A stretch of 43,597 nt of DNA, taken from NCBI GenBank assembly GCA_002245135.1, contig NGBS01000054.1:1-43597 (forward strand), written 5' to 3'. Each line of letters begins with the position of its first letter. The first letter of the stretch is position 1. Origin of the DNA: Proteromonas lacertae (Eukaryota > Sar > Bigyra > Opalinata > Proteromonadidae). Shown in pieces: positions 28,534 through 37,852 of this stretch. A program made the position numbers and the translations under genes. The notes under the pieces were generated by a model. The model was not told where the DNA came from and searched no databases. It saw only the letters and a program-made list of their open reading frames with translations.

Positions 28534-28816
28534 TTCCCGTAGGGAAAGTAGACCCCGTTGAGAAGTAGACCCTGTTAGGAGGAATCCCGTAGGAACCTTA
28601 CGTAAATGGGACTATGGTACATTATGCCAGAGTTCTAACGAGTGTTCTAGGAGTCCGTCCCCTTCTAGATTCAGAGTTGACCTTTACGGGAGCTTCATCG
28701 ATGCAATCGATGAAGCTCCCGTAAAAGTCAACTCTGAATCTAGAAAGGGACGGACCCTAGAAAACTCGTTAGGACTCTGGCATAATGTGCCAGAGTCCCA
28801 TTTATATACTATATAT
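28534..28816 (-). repeat. Right terminal inverted repeat of element B
   Basis: Inverted match to 19667-19948 with few differences. Its palindrome is 28604-28803 with loop GCA at 28703-28705, ending CCCATTTATATACTATATA. Confidence 0.85.
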
Positions 28817-28822
28817 AAAAAG
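28817..28822 (+). repeat. Right target-site duplication of element B (AAAAAG)
   Basis: Copy of 19661-19666. It lies 77 bp before the start codon of the TM9SF gene, so B sits in that gene's promoter. Confidence 0.65.
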
Positions 28823-28898
28823 TGTTATAAAAGAAAATGAATGTTCAAACTCGTTTGACATTTTAAAACCAAAAATCAAATTTACTCAATATATTGTG

Positions 28899-30755
28899 AT
28901 GTTTGTGATTTATTACAAGATTATATTTCCTTTGTTTTTTGTTTATTTTATTTCTGTGGTTGTTTGTTTAAGAATAAGTGATGTAGAAAGAAAAGAGTAT
29001 GAAGCAGGAGAGAGAGTATATTTTTCTATTTGTTATTGATAGATTGATATATGTGCTAGTAGATTTATATCTGCTAAAACTAGAATGCCAATGAGGCACT
29101 ATTTTCTTCCCGTGAGTTGTTTGGAAGTTAAATGGTGTTTATACAATTTGTTTTTATCTAAATATTATGATAGAACTTATTCCTGTGAGTTCAATATGTT
29201 GAGAAGTAAAAATTTTATAGTGGGAAGTTTTTATATATCAAACATTGGATATGCAGAACACTTGCGTAGATTAATAAAAAATGATAATGATATTATTTTA
29301 ATAAAAGAATTTATTGGAGTGGAAAGACTATCCTTAATAAATTCAATTAAAAATGATAAAGATTATTATTATGAGAATGGATATATATTTGGTAAATATG
29401 ATAATAGAAACTATTATATACAGAATCATTTATCATTTATAATAAAATATGAAAAGATTAAAGAAAAAGAAAATCATTATAGAATAATGGAAATAGAAAT
29501 AAAACCATCAACAATGAATAATAATGTAAGTGTATGTGATAAAAATACATTTAAATACTACATTGATGAAGATGATACTAAAACATCGCTGATGATTTTT
29601 CATACTTACAGTGTTGAATATATAGAAGAATCAAATATAAGAAATGATGTAAATATAAACATGAATGTTGAAACAGTTAAACCTAATTGGTTTAAATTTG
29701 GTTTATCAATGATAATAACTGTGATAATAAACACTGTAATTGGTTTAATAATCTTTCGAAGAGTAGTTGAAAATATTTCAAGATATAATATTCATAATTT
29801 TGGTAGTTATTATTACAATAGTAATTATAGGGGAAAAGATGATGATTTAGAAGAAGAAAGTGGTTGGAAATTACTTCAAAAAGATGTATTTCGTCCTCCA
29901 CTAAATCATCCAAAGTCATTTACAATAATCGTATCATCAGGTAGATCAATGTTCTATACAGCCTTTCTTTGCTTTTTTATAATCTATTTGCGAAATTATT
30001 TTACTCAGTTTATAGACATATTTTATTTCTATATATCTCTTCAATGTATCGAAGGATCCACTAAATATTCAATTTATTCATACAAATCATGTGGAGGTAA
30101 TAGTGTAAAGAGTTTGATAAAATACATATTATATTACATTCTTTCTATTATAATAATTATATTTTCATTTAGTTATTTAATCTCTTATAAAGTACTTTTA
30201 GAAGATTTTGGATTAACATTGTTATGGTTATTTACATATATAGTTGTTGTAATTTTATTTACAAAAGCTGGAACATTTATTGGATTTAATCAAAAAATAT
30301 ATAAAGAATTTGTAATTAACCAAATACCTCGTGAAATTAAACCACAACCATGGTATAGAAAAACAATTCCATCAATGTTATTATCTGGATTATTACCATT
30401 TATTGAATTTATGATGAATTATCATTTCTTCATTAATTCCAATTATCCTCAAAAACAATATGTACATTTTTTACTTTTCATGATATATACAATGAGTTTG
30501 ATTTGTTCTTGTGAAATGTGTTTGATTTTTTGTTATTATCAATTAAATGGAGAAGATTGGAATTGGTGGTGGAGATCCTTCTATACAGGTGGTTCAATAT
30601 CGATATATATGTTAATATATACATTATTATATGGAATTGAAAATTTATCATTAATGTGGTTTTTCTATATTATATTATTTCTAATCAATGGTTCAATGGG
30701 ATTCTATTCGTGTATGTGGTTTATTGTAAAGATATATTCTTCTATTCAAATTTGA
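28899..30755 (+). CDS. TM9SF/EMP70 (nonaspanin) multi-spanning membrane protein
   Basis: ATG at 28899 gives a signal-like hydrophobic start (FPLFFVYFISVVVC). A 27-nt intron (29016-29042) follows; removing it joins YEAGER to IDICASRFISAKTRMP, which matches the conserved family start (Y.aGd.v then NKL.S.KTQlPY.YY.LPfC). A lumenal domain follows, then a membrane part with about nine segments from residue 240 on. Family landmarks are GWKLLQKDVFRPP, SGLLPFIEF and the EDWNWWWRSFYTGG block with a following GSxGFYS near the C-terminus. Nonaspanins sit in Golgi and endosomes and help sort membrane proteins. Length, about 610 residues, is normal. I see no frame break. Element B lies just upstream and may have displaced its promoter. 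Confidence 0.85.
29016..29042 (+). other. 27-nt intron in the TM9SF gene
   Basis: Begins GTATATTTTTCTATT and ends TTATTGATAG. It contains two in-frame stops. Removal keeps frame (phase 0) and restores the conserved nonaspanin N-terminal motif, which makes this the best-supported intron in the window. Confidence 0.8.
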
Positions 30756-30817
30756 CATATATATAATAATTGTAAATATAATGAATATATGTTTGTTAAA
30801 AGTCCTTATCTGTATAT

Positions 30818-31006
30818 TAATGTTTTAAACACTTTTTAAAATCTTTCAAACAGGTTCTAGTATATTTCACAAATATATGTGTATAACCATCATAATATCT
30901 ATCATCGCATAAAGCTATTTCTCTTTCGCCATCTTCTTAATTATCAACTATATGTAGAATTGATTTAAGTTTGCAGTTATATTTTATATTTTCAAAAGTA
31001 AAGAAA
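30818..31006 (-). pseudogene. Remnant of an unrecognised host gene
   Basis: Minus-strand reading gives NCKLKSILHIVDN, an in-frame stop, then GEREIALCDDRYYDGY and FVKYTRTCLKDFKKCLKH ending at a TAA (30818-30820). Composition is host-like. No start is visible and the family is unknown. It may be a 3' fragment of the same kind of gene as the one at 1-216 (both have a FVKYT or FHVKYT stretch), but that match is weak. Confidence 0.3.
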
Positions 31007-31058
31007 ATTCTGAAAAATTACTAATCTCATTCAACAACTAAAGACAAGCAAATAATAT

Positions 31059-31268
31059 TTATTTTATTAAATTGTGATGAGAAACTGATTGTAGTTCAAG
31101 TGAAATATTTTCATGAAATAATACAGCATATGGATATAATGGAGAAGGTAAATCTTTAACAAGTAAAACAGGAGATGAATCATTATGACTAATCCAAAAT
31201 TCTCTTTTATTCATATTAACAATCACTTCATAAATTGAACCATCTCCATAATAATAGTAAATAAAGGT
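31059..31268 (-). pseudogene. 5'-truncated copy of the SPRY gene end
   Basis: Reads DGSIYEVIVNMNKREFWISHN then DSSPVLLVKDLPSPLYPYAV to a stop at 31059-31061. It is a close copy of the 3' end of the gene at 8331-10422. Here about 65 codons are open without any frame step. Homology stops abruptly at about 31268, where sequence resembling an element end begins. It is a gene remnant cut by the insertion or by a duplication break. Confidence 0.65.
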
Positions 31269-31269
31269 T

Positions 31270-31354
31270 CTGGCACACCGAGCCGTATGACTCGGGCTAC
31301 TGGCACACCAAACCAAACTTTTTAAAAATACGTGACCTATGTCATATTAGGTCA
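31270..31354. repeat. Candidate terminus of element C: direct repeats and hairpins
   Basis: CTGGCACACC occurs at 31270-31279 and 31300-31309. Between them CCGAG (31278-31282) pairs with CTCGG (31291-31295). Just inside, TGACCTA (31333-31339) pairs with TAGGTCA (31348-31354). The A and B termini also begin with a CTCTGGCACA hairpin, so this may be a diverged equivalent. Without the right end it cannot be confirmed. Confidence 0.4.
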
Positions 31355-31502
31355 TAATTTATTTTTGCATTTTCTAGAATATTCTAATATAATTTTATAG
31401 AATTTTCTTTCTAATCTAATTTACATATATTATTAAACAAACACCATTTCAAACAATGATATTAATTTAATTAATTTATTTATTATATTTTAATTTTAAT
31501 TA

Positions 31503-32582
31503 TCAATCTTCTTCATCCACATCTACTACGTCAAGTTTGTTTTGTTTTAAAAGCATAATTAGCTGCTTTTTTTCATATTCTTCTTTTTCTCTTTCTTCTT
31601 TTCTTCTTTTAACTTCTTCTTCATTATTTACTTTAGTAAAGAATCTGATTTTTTTTGTTTTATTCTCTTCTTCACTTTCTATAAATGAACTTTGCTTCCT
31701 TTTATAACTTGATAATTTTTGTTTAACCTCATCTTCTAATTTATAACACAATGACATAATATAAGATGAATCTTTGAAAAATGTTAACTCTATATCATTA
31801 TCATTTCTATTGTAAAACTGTGCATAATTACTAGGATAATATTTATATAAGTAATTGATATAATATTTTTCTAAATTGAATTCATTTTCTATAATTGTTA
31901 TTTTAAAATCGCTAATGAATGAATTTATAAATTCTGTAATATATGTATTATTGAATTTTCTGCTACATATATCCAAATTGTTATATAAAGCTTTTCTTCG
32001 ATTAGAATCCATATTTGATAGATTAGTGTTATATAAAAGAAACTTTTCCATTGCATTTAAAATATTTATATCATTAAATCCATTATACTTTTCTATTGAT
32101 TGTATAATACTATGAAGATAATGTAAATGAGGATAAATGTTATCAAGTATTTTTTTGGAGTATTTGGATAATAATAATATATATTGATAATATTTTAATA
32201 AGATAAATATAACTGTGCTCTCAAACCAGTCTTTAATTAGATCAGATTTGAAATTGTGAATTAATTTTGATATTTCATCCACAATAATAACTAGAACCAT
32301 TATAAAACTGTTATCAACTCCTATACTCCTGGTTAAAATTTCAAATATGAAATGGCAACAAAAATTTATATCATTAAGAACAATTATGCTGTCTGTGTTC
32401 TTTAATTCATTATAGATATGTTTATCTTCTATAAAAGTATAGATATAAATTATACCAGTTTCTAATTGAGCTTTTAAATGCTCATTTTCTTTATCATTTG
32501 TTGCATACTAACATAAATAGACAAATATTAATACATTACATCTTCCTGTTCTCATACAACAACTTGGTCTAGTCCTAGCCAT
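31503..32582 (-). CDS. Unrecognised two-exon gene at the left of element C
   Basis: ATG at 32582 (MARTRPSCCMRTGRCN), a 27-nt intron at 32508-32534, then one open frame to 31503, about 350 residues. It has helices (ISKLIHNFKSDLIKDW, YYQYILLLSKYSKKIL) and a charged C-terminus with a nuclear-signal-like KTKKIRFF, a Glu/Lys helix and an acidic end. No motif is recognised. It could be an element regulatory or replication protein, or a host gene if the border lies further right. The host-sized intron shows it is expressed through the host spliceosome. Confidence 0.5.
32508..32534 (-). other. 27-nt intron in the gene at 31503-32582
   Basis: Minus strand begins GTATTAATATTTGTC and ends ATTTATGTTAG. 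It holds an in-frame stop. Removal joins two open frames. Same length as the TM9SF intron. Confidence 0.6.
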
Positions 32583-32888
32583 AGATATTAACTTAAAAAA
32601 TAATAATTAAGAAAATATGAAACGTAAATTGGGTTAATTTATTTTTGTTTATTTTTAATAACCCAAATTTTTAAAAACTTTAAATAGCAATATATAAACA
32701 ATTTAATAACATAGTAACAATATTTATTTAAATAGTTTGTTTATATCTACCTATCTTTGAGTTTATATTTGGTTTGCTTTTCAAAATGTCATTAATTTCA
32801 ATCTGACTTTTTAAATTGTTGATTGTTTCTTCATGAGCAAGACCTCTCTCTATAATCTCATTCATATTGACTCTCATATCTGACAGCT

Positions 32889-32894
32889 CTTGTG
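32889..32894 (+). repeat. Target duplication of the foldback element (CTTGTG), left copy
   Basis: CTTGTG directly left of the foldback end; the second copy is 33534-33539. Confidence 0.75.
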
Positions 32895-33533
32895 TGTTGT
32901 TCCCCGTATGGCGGAAATCCCCGTATGGCGGAACTCTATATTGCAGAATGATTCAATCAAAACTAATATGATATTCATGATGTTCGGAGTTAGTTATTAA
33001 CAAATATATAGTTAGTTTGTCATATGACCTACATCTGTGATATACTTTTTTATGAACTTCATTATTATCAATATTAAACTAATTTTTGTATATTTTCTAT
33101 TTTAATGTATCAGTGACTACTACAGTCTAAAATACATTATCTGATATGAATAGAATACATTATTTTTAATGTTAAGATAATAAAAAAGGAAATTAAAGAG
33201 CAGGCTTGAGTGAGGCTTGAACTTATTTTTTCTTTTTTCTTTTTTGACCACCTTAACATTAAAAATAGTGAATTCTATTCATATCAGATAATGTCATTTA
33301 GACTGTAGTAGTCACTGATACATTAAAATAGAAAATATACAAAAATTAGTTTAATATTGATAATAATGAAGTTCATAAATAAGTATATCACAGATGTAGG
33401 TCATATGACAAACTAACTATATATTTGTTAATAACTAACTCCGAACATGATGAATATCATAATAGTTTTGATTGAATCATTCTGCAAAATAGATTTCCGC
33501 CATACGGGGATTTCCGCCATACGGGGAACAACA
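32895..33533. mobile_element. 639-bp foldback (palindromic MITE-like) element
   Basis: Begins TGTTGTTCCCCGTATGGCGG and ends in the complement. Arms of about 280 bp are nearly perfect inverted copies around a centre of about 70 bp (33179-33250). Each arm starts with two copies of CCCCGTATGGCGGA. A 6-bp target duplication (CTTGTG) flanks it. It codes for nothing. The high arm identity suggests a recent insertion. The transposase family is unknown; the ends do not resemble those of elements A or B. Confidence 0.8.
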
Positions 33534-33539
33534 CTTGTG
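33534..33539 (+). repeat. Target duplication of the foldback element (CTTGTG), right copy
   Basis: CTTGTG directly right of the foldback end, identical to 32889-32894. Confidence 0.75.
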
Positions 33540-33733
33540 AATTAGGTAAGCAATTGTGAGATTTCATATATTTCCACAATGCCATAGCTATAATATAGAG
33601 AATAAAGACTAAGACGCTTAGAAATATGTTAAAATAATCGTTTTCCATTCAAAACAGAGTTTTTTAAAAGTAATTGAACAATTTAATTTAAAAAATTTTA
33701 ACAAAAAAACAAAATAAAACTATAAAAGACATA

Positions 33734-34372
33734 TTAATACATATAACCATTATTCAAACTATCATTGAATAGATTGTTGTAACTCATATAACATTCATCA
33801 CGTGCGATATCATTAATGCTATCAAGAGATAGATTGCTATTACTATTACTTTCTCTATTATTTAGAGAATAAAGCGTATTATAATTACTATTTATTACTT
33901 TTGAAGTGTTTTTAATAAGTGTCTCAGATGGGATTATCTTCTTGACTTGTTCATTTAGATTAATTATCTTCTTTAATTGTTGTTGAATATTTTGTTGGTT
34001 TTCTATAATTCTTTTTTGACCCATAGTCCTCTTCTCTTTGTTATTAAAACTTCTAATGAATGATGATGATGAGAATGGAGGTAAATTGTTCTCATCTATT
34101 GCGAATTCTTTACTTAAGTCTCTAAACCATAAGCCTTTTTTAAGCCTTTCTTCTACATCGCATTGATACTCTGGATCAATGTACTGTAGTATATATCTAA
34201 TTTCGTTGTATGTGAGTTCAGACTTCATACCAGAGATGTAATTATAAAGTTTAGTTCTAGTGGGAGATCTAATTTTACCATCATTTCTGAAACATCGCAT
34301 TATTATATGCTTATCTAAGTTATTCAAACATAGATTAACCTTTTTAGATTGCTTAGAATTTTCTACGCTCAT
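33734..34372 (-). CDS. Unrecognised element C protein with coiled coil
   Basis: ATG at 34372 (MSVENSKQSKKVNLCL), about 212 residues. The N-terminal half is helical and compact (NEIRYILQYIDPEYQCD); a coiled coil (NQQNIQQQLKKIINLNEQV) and an Asn/Ser-rich tail follow. The family is not recognised. It is divergent from the penton-like gene, with a shared promoter region of about 110 bp. Confidence 0.55.
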   Translation of the reverse strand: MSVENSKQSKKVNLCLNNLDKHIIMRCFRNDGKIRSPTRTKLYNYISGMKSELTYNEIRYILQYIDPEYQCDVEERLKKGLWFRDLSKEFAIDENNLPPFSSSSFIRSFNNKEKRTMGQKRIIENQQNIQQQLKKIINLNEQVKKIIPSETLIKNTSKVINSNYNTLYSLNNRESNSNSNLSLDSINDIARDECYMSYNNLFNDSLNNGYMY

Positions 34373-34481
34373 TGTATAAACAGAAATTAAAAATATTAAA
34401 TTGTGCAAAAATGCTTATAATATTAATAATGCTTATTATGCTTATTTCTTCAATTTCGGTTACACATTTATATAAAAACAA

Positions 34482-35471
34482 ATGATTCCTTATGAACATC
34501 GTACTTATTACCTTAATTCTGATATGGTATCTTCTGCTAATCAGTTTTCTACTAAGTATAAAAAAGTTTTGCATTTACCTGCATTCGATGAAGATTATTC
34601 TGACATTTCATTGAAAGACTGTGTTATTCCTAATAGTTTTCCTACTATACAAGAGGATACTAATGACACTTTCAGTATATTCATAGATTTACAAGTTAAT
34701 CCAAGTTATGGATCTTATAAATTTGATAGAGATGAATTATATAAAGGAGTTAAAATACCAGAAGGTTTTTATACTCAAGATCAAATACTTAAGATTATTA
34801 ACAATGTATTCAAAGATATTACATTAAAAGATTTTATGCCTTATAATGAAGAAGTATTATCAGAGGATGATTAGAATATGCAAATGTTTATAGGTGATGT
34901 ATTTGAAATAGATGATAAAGATGATTTTCAAACTAATCACTTACAAATAGTTGGTAAAACAACAGTCTTATATGATCCTGTTAGAAGTAGTGGTAAATAT
35001 AGTTATCCAATATGTTGGATTAAAACTATTAAAATAGTTACTAAAGATTTAGCATATAAATATTTTGGTATATCAAAGAAAGGTTATTTTGATTGTTATA
35101 ATCCAGAAGGTAATATTAAATTTGAACCAGGTATGATTAAAGATAACAAAGAAAGATATATTGAAAGACAATTACCATTAGTTCAATTACCTTTCAGACC
35201 TACTTTAATATGGGTTACTTCCATTACTATTAGAATGGATATAGTAAATATAGATCAAGATAGTCATGTTTTAGATAGTATTCCTATAACAAATCCTGAA
35301 TCAAGTTTTATCACTTATCAGAATTATGATATTTTTAATACTAGTAAAAAGTTTAATAATACTTATAGTAATGGTCAGATCATTTTGCAGATTACACAGC
35401 AAAATGGTTATGAGTTGAATTTAGATAATATAGAGTTTTGTATGAGTATTGTTGTTTTTAAAAGAACTTAA
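34482..35471 (+). pseudogene. Penton-like (minor capsid) protein gene of element C, broken
   Basis: ATG at 34482 (MIPYEHRTYYLNSDMV). Coding region of about 330 codons, homologous to the element B protein at 24495: VIPNSFPTIQED, IWVTSITIRMDIVN, DQDSHVLDSIPI and ITQQNGYELNL. It precedes the major capsid gene as in B. The frame is not continuous in this copy. A jelly-roll vertex protein is inferred from context. Confidence 0.65.
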
Positions 35472-35507
35472 TTAATTTCTTTTTAATCTATTATTTCTTT
35501 GCTTAAT

Positions 35508-36935
35508 ATGTCTTTATCTATTCCAAAAGAACAAAAACATGGTGTAGAGACACCTGTTATGCTTCCTTTTTATCAGTATGTAAAATTAAGTCCAGTTGGA
35601 TCAGCAAGTGATTGGACTATAAATGGAGATACATATACTCAAGAAATAAAGTTTGAATTAAGCGGAGATAACATAATTAACTTGTCTAAGTCTTACATTC
35701 AGTATGATCTTGTTATTAGAACTACACAAATTAAAAGTACTGTAAAAGGATGGACTGGTGATAAAACTAGTGATAAAGATAGTTATCCTAATTTTATTAA
35801 AGGATTAAAAGAAGGTTTTGGTATTGCTTCATTCAGAATATGCAATCAGACAGGTACAGATTTAGTTAGAGTTGATGATAGTTATGAACCATATCGTATA
35901 TTTATGGATGAAATTGTTCGTAAAAGACCAGATCAATATTATCAAGCAAATTATTATGATGGCATACAATTAAAATGGAATGATATAATAAAAGATAAAG
36001 TTATAGAAGATGAAGCTGAGTTTCAAATACCATGGAATAATAATAATAAAATATCAAATTCTGACGGTGATCATTATACATATGATAATGAGCCAGAATT
36101 TAGATTACATGTTAAAATACCTTTAGGAAGATTTTATAATACATTTGCAGCAATGAAAAGTGATGTATTCTTTGCAGAACGTATGTATATATGTATTAAA
36201 TTCCAAACTATTGATAAATTTGGTCCATTTAAATCTTATGCTAATAAAGCTACTTTTAAAACAGCTGGAGATGCTTTAGATAATGCATGTACTTTTAGAA
36301 CACCAGAAGTTGTTGAAAATAACATAAAAATAGAAAATATGAGATTTTATGCATATTATAATAAGGATAGTCAATGCAATAACAATACTAAAAACTATTG
36401 TTTATCTAAACCAATACAATTCAATGATTTTAGATGTCATCAAGTTTCTTATAGTTCTCCTAATGGAATATTCAATTATAGTTTTACATTGAATAGTTCT
36501 AATGGACCATTTTTAAGATTTATTATTTATAGACCATGGGATGAAGACGATAGTAAATGGTTACGTATACCAGAAAATGCACAATTTAGATGGATGATAA
36601 ACGACTTTGTTCATCAACCAGATTATGCTTTAATGCAATATTATGATAGTTATATGATGGTACAAGATTATTTTAAAGACTCATGGTATGATGTTTTCAG
36701 ACAAGATAAAAGTTTCAATGAGAAATTTTTCGAAATTTTAAACTTTGGTTCAAGAGATTTAGATAATATTAAGAATCAAGCAGGTAGACCTTTAGCTGCT
36801 GATTTAAAAATTACTTTTGAAATTAGTTGTCCTGGAGATCCAGCATTTACAACACATAGAATATGTCATAAATTTTATATTATTACAGGTAGATTATGTA
36901 CTATTAATGGAAGTGGTATTGTTAGTGTTGTTTAA
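35508..36935 (+). CDS. Major capsid protein of element C, double-jelly-roll type
   Basis: ATG at 35508 (MSLSIPKEQKHGVETP), about 475 residues, open throughout. It is homologous to the element B capsid protein from the N-terminal IP.EQ.H block through NLSKSYIQYDL, QFNDFRCHQV and FTLNSS to HKFYIITGR and SGIVSVV. Extra loops compared with B lie after residue 70 and around 165-200. It is the best-preserved gene of element C. Confidence 0.75.
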   Translation: MSLSIPKEQKHGVETPVMLPFYQYVKLSPVGSASDWTINGDTYTQEIKFELSGDNIINLSKSYIQYDLVIRTTQIKSTVKGWTGDKTSDKDSYPNFIKGLKEGFGIASFRICNQTGTDLVRVDDSYEPYRIFMDEIVRKRPDQYYQANYYDGIQLKWNDIIKDKVIEDEAEFQIPWNNNNKISNSDGDHYTYDNEPEFRLHVKIPLGRFYNTFAAMKSDVFFAERMYICIKFQTIDKFGPFKSYANKATFKTAGDALDNACTFRTPEVVENNIKIENMRFYAYYNKDSQCNNNTKNYCLSKPIQFNDFRCHQVSYSSPNGIFNYSFTLNSSNGPFLRFIIYRPWDEDDSKWLRIPENAQFRWMINDFVHQPDYALMQYYDSYMMVQDYFKDSWYDVFRQDKSFNEKFFEILNFGSRDLDNIKNQAGRPLAADLKITFEISCPGDPAFTTHRICHKFYIITGRLCTINGSGIVSVV

Positions 36936-37023
36936 ATAACTATTCTCTTTATTCTTCTTATATTACTTATATCGACTATTTCTATTATTCTTTTTGTCTT
37001 TTAATATTTCTTATATTAAATAA

Positions 37024-37830
37024 ATGCAACTTGAAAAAATAAACGATATTACAATAAACCCTGTAGAGTCTGTTGAAAAAATAAAAAAGAAAAAGGGTAA
37101 AAAATCTGTTGTTGGTTATGATTACTTTTCAGAACCTTTCTGCAATATTTTTGTATTAGCTAAGAAAAATTCTGGTAAAACAACTTTAATTTTTAATATG
37201 ATTCAACACCTGTTATTATCCAAAAGTGATCAAGTTGTTTATTTCTTTGTTGGTACAATAACAAAAGATATAATTTATGAAAAAATAACAGATATGTTGA
37301 AATATAATGAAATAGAGTATCACTGTTATGATAGTATAGTAGATGATGAAAGAATAAACGTTTTAGATGCTGTATTAGAAAATATAAAAGAAGTAGATAA
37401 AAAGAATTTTGACTATCCTGAAAATATATTTATTTTTGATGATATATCTTATGACTTATGCAATAGATCTATTTCAAAGTTATTAAAGTCTAATAGACAT
37501 TATAAAAGTAAAGTAATTATTTCAAGTCAATATATAACTGATATAACACCTAGTTCTAGGTTACAACTTGACTATTGCTTAGTTTTTAAGAATCTTTCCC
37601 AAGCTAATTTAAAGAACTTATATCATAGTTTAAATATATGGATAGATTTTAATAAGTTCAAAGATCTTTATAAAACAGCTACTACTTATAACAATCATTC
37701 TTTCTTATACATAGACAACGTAACGCATGAATTTAGAATAAATTTCGATTTAAAATTTAATAATATTAATAGTGATATTAGTGATAGTGATATTGATACT
37801 GATATTTCTAATAATTCTGATAGTGAATAA
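37024..37830 (+). CDS. FtsK/HerA-type genome-packaging ATPase of element C
   Basis: ATG at 37024 (MQLEKINDITINPVES), 268 residues. Walker A is VLAKKNSGKTTL near residue 45 and Walker B is IFIFDDISYD near residue 140. VIISSQYITDITPSSR follows at the place where A32-like ATPases carry their sensor strand. The C-terminus is an acidic Asp/Ser/Ile repeat. Such ATPases pump genome DNA into the capsid. It directly follows the capsid gene, as often in Polinton-like viruses. Element B has no counterpart at this position. Confidence 0.75.
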   Translation: MQLEKINDITINPVESVEKIKKKKGKKSVVGYDYFSEPFCNIFVLAKKNSGKTTLIFNMIQHLLLSKSDQVVYFFVGTITKDIIYEKITDMLKYNEIEYHCYDSIVDDERINVLDAVLENIKEVDKKNFDYPENIFIFDDISYDLCNRSISKLLKSNRHYKSKVIISSQYITDITPSSRLQLDYCLVFKNLSQANLKNLYHSLNIWIDFNKFKDLYKTATTYNNHSFLYIDNVTHEFRINFDLKFNNINSDISDSDIDTDISNNSDSE

Positions 37831-37852
37831 TATATGTAATTATTTAATAATA

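Larger units (their letters stand above)
19667..28816 (+). mobile_element. Element B: Polinton-like element with capsid genes and hairpin-type ends
   Basis: About 9.15 kb, G+C-richer than the host, with inverted repeats of about 282 bp, a 6-7 bp target duplication and ten genes. Major capsid and penton-like genes are homologous to those of element C. The ends match element A, and the left 590 bp match A's right end inverted. I recognise no polymerase, integrase or packaging ATPase, so it may depend on another element. It looks almost whole, with about one break, and young. It lies between the CEP290-like and TM9SF genes. Confidence 0.8.
32728..33648 (-). pseudogene. Small membrane-protein gene of element C, split by a foldback element
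   Basis: ATG at 33648 (MENDYFNIFLSVLVFILY) begins a short protein with one membrane segment. The other part of the coding region lies beyond the 639-bp insertion and is helical (NMNEIIERGLAHEETINN). The insertion makes this gene broken. Family unknown. Confidence 0.5.

Noticed and set aside
19667-28816. Retrovirus-like or LTR element
   Set aside because: The terminal repeats are inverted, not direct, and no reverse transcriptase or gag-like gene is visible.
30787-30796. TGTTTGTT after the TM9SF gene as a Blastocystis-type polyadenylation signal
   Set aside because: It lies about 35 bp after a normal stop codon, is seen only once in this role, and flagellar genes argue against Blastocystis itself.
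33179-33250. Coding potential in the centre of the foldback element
   Set aside because: The 70-bp centre and the arms have no meaningful open frame.
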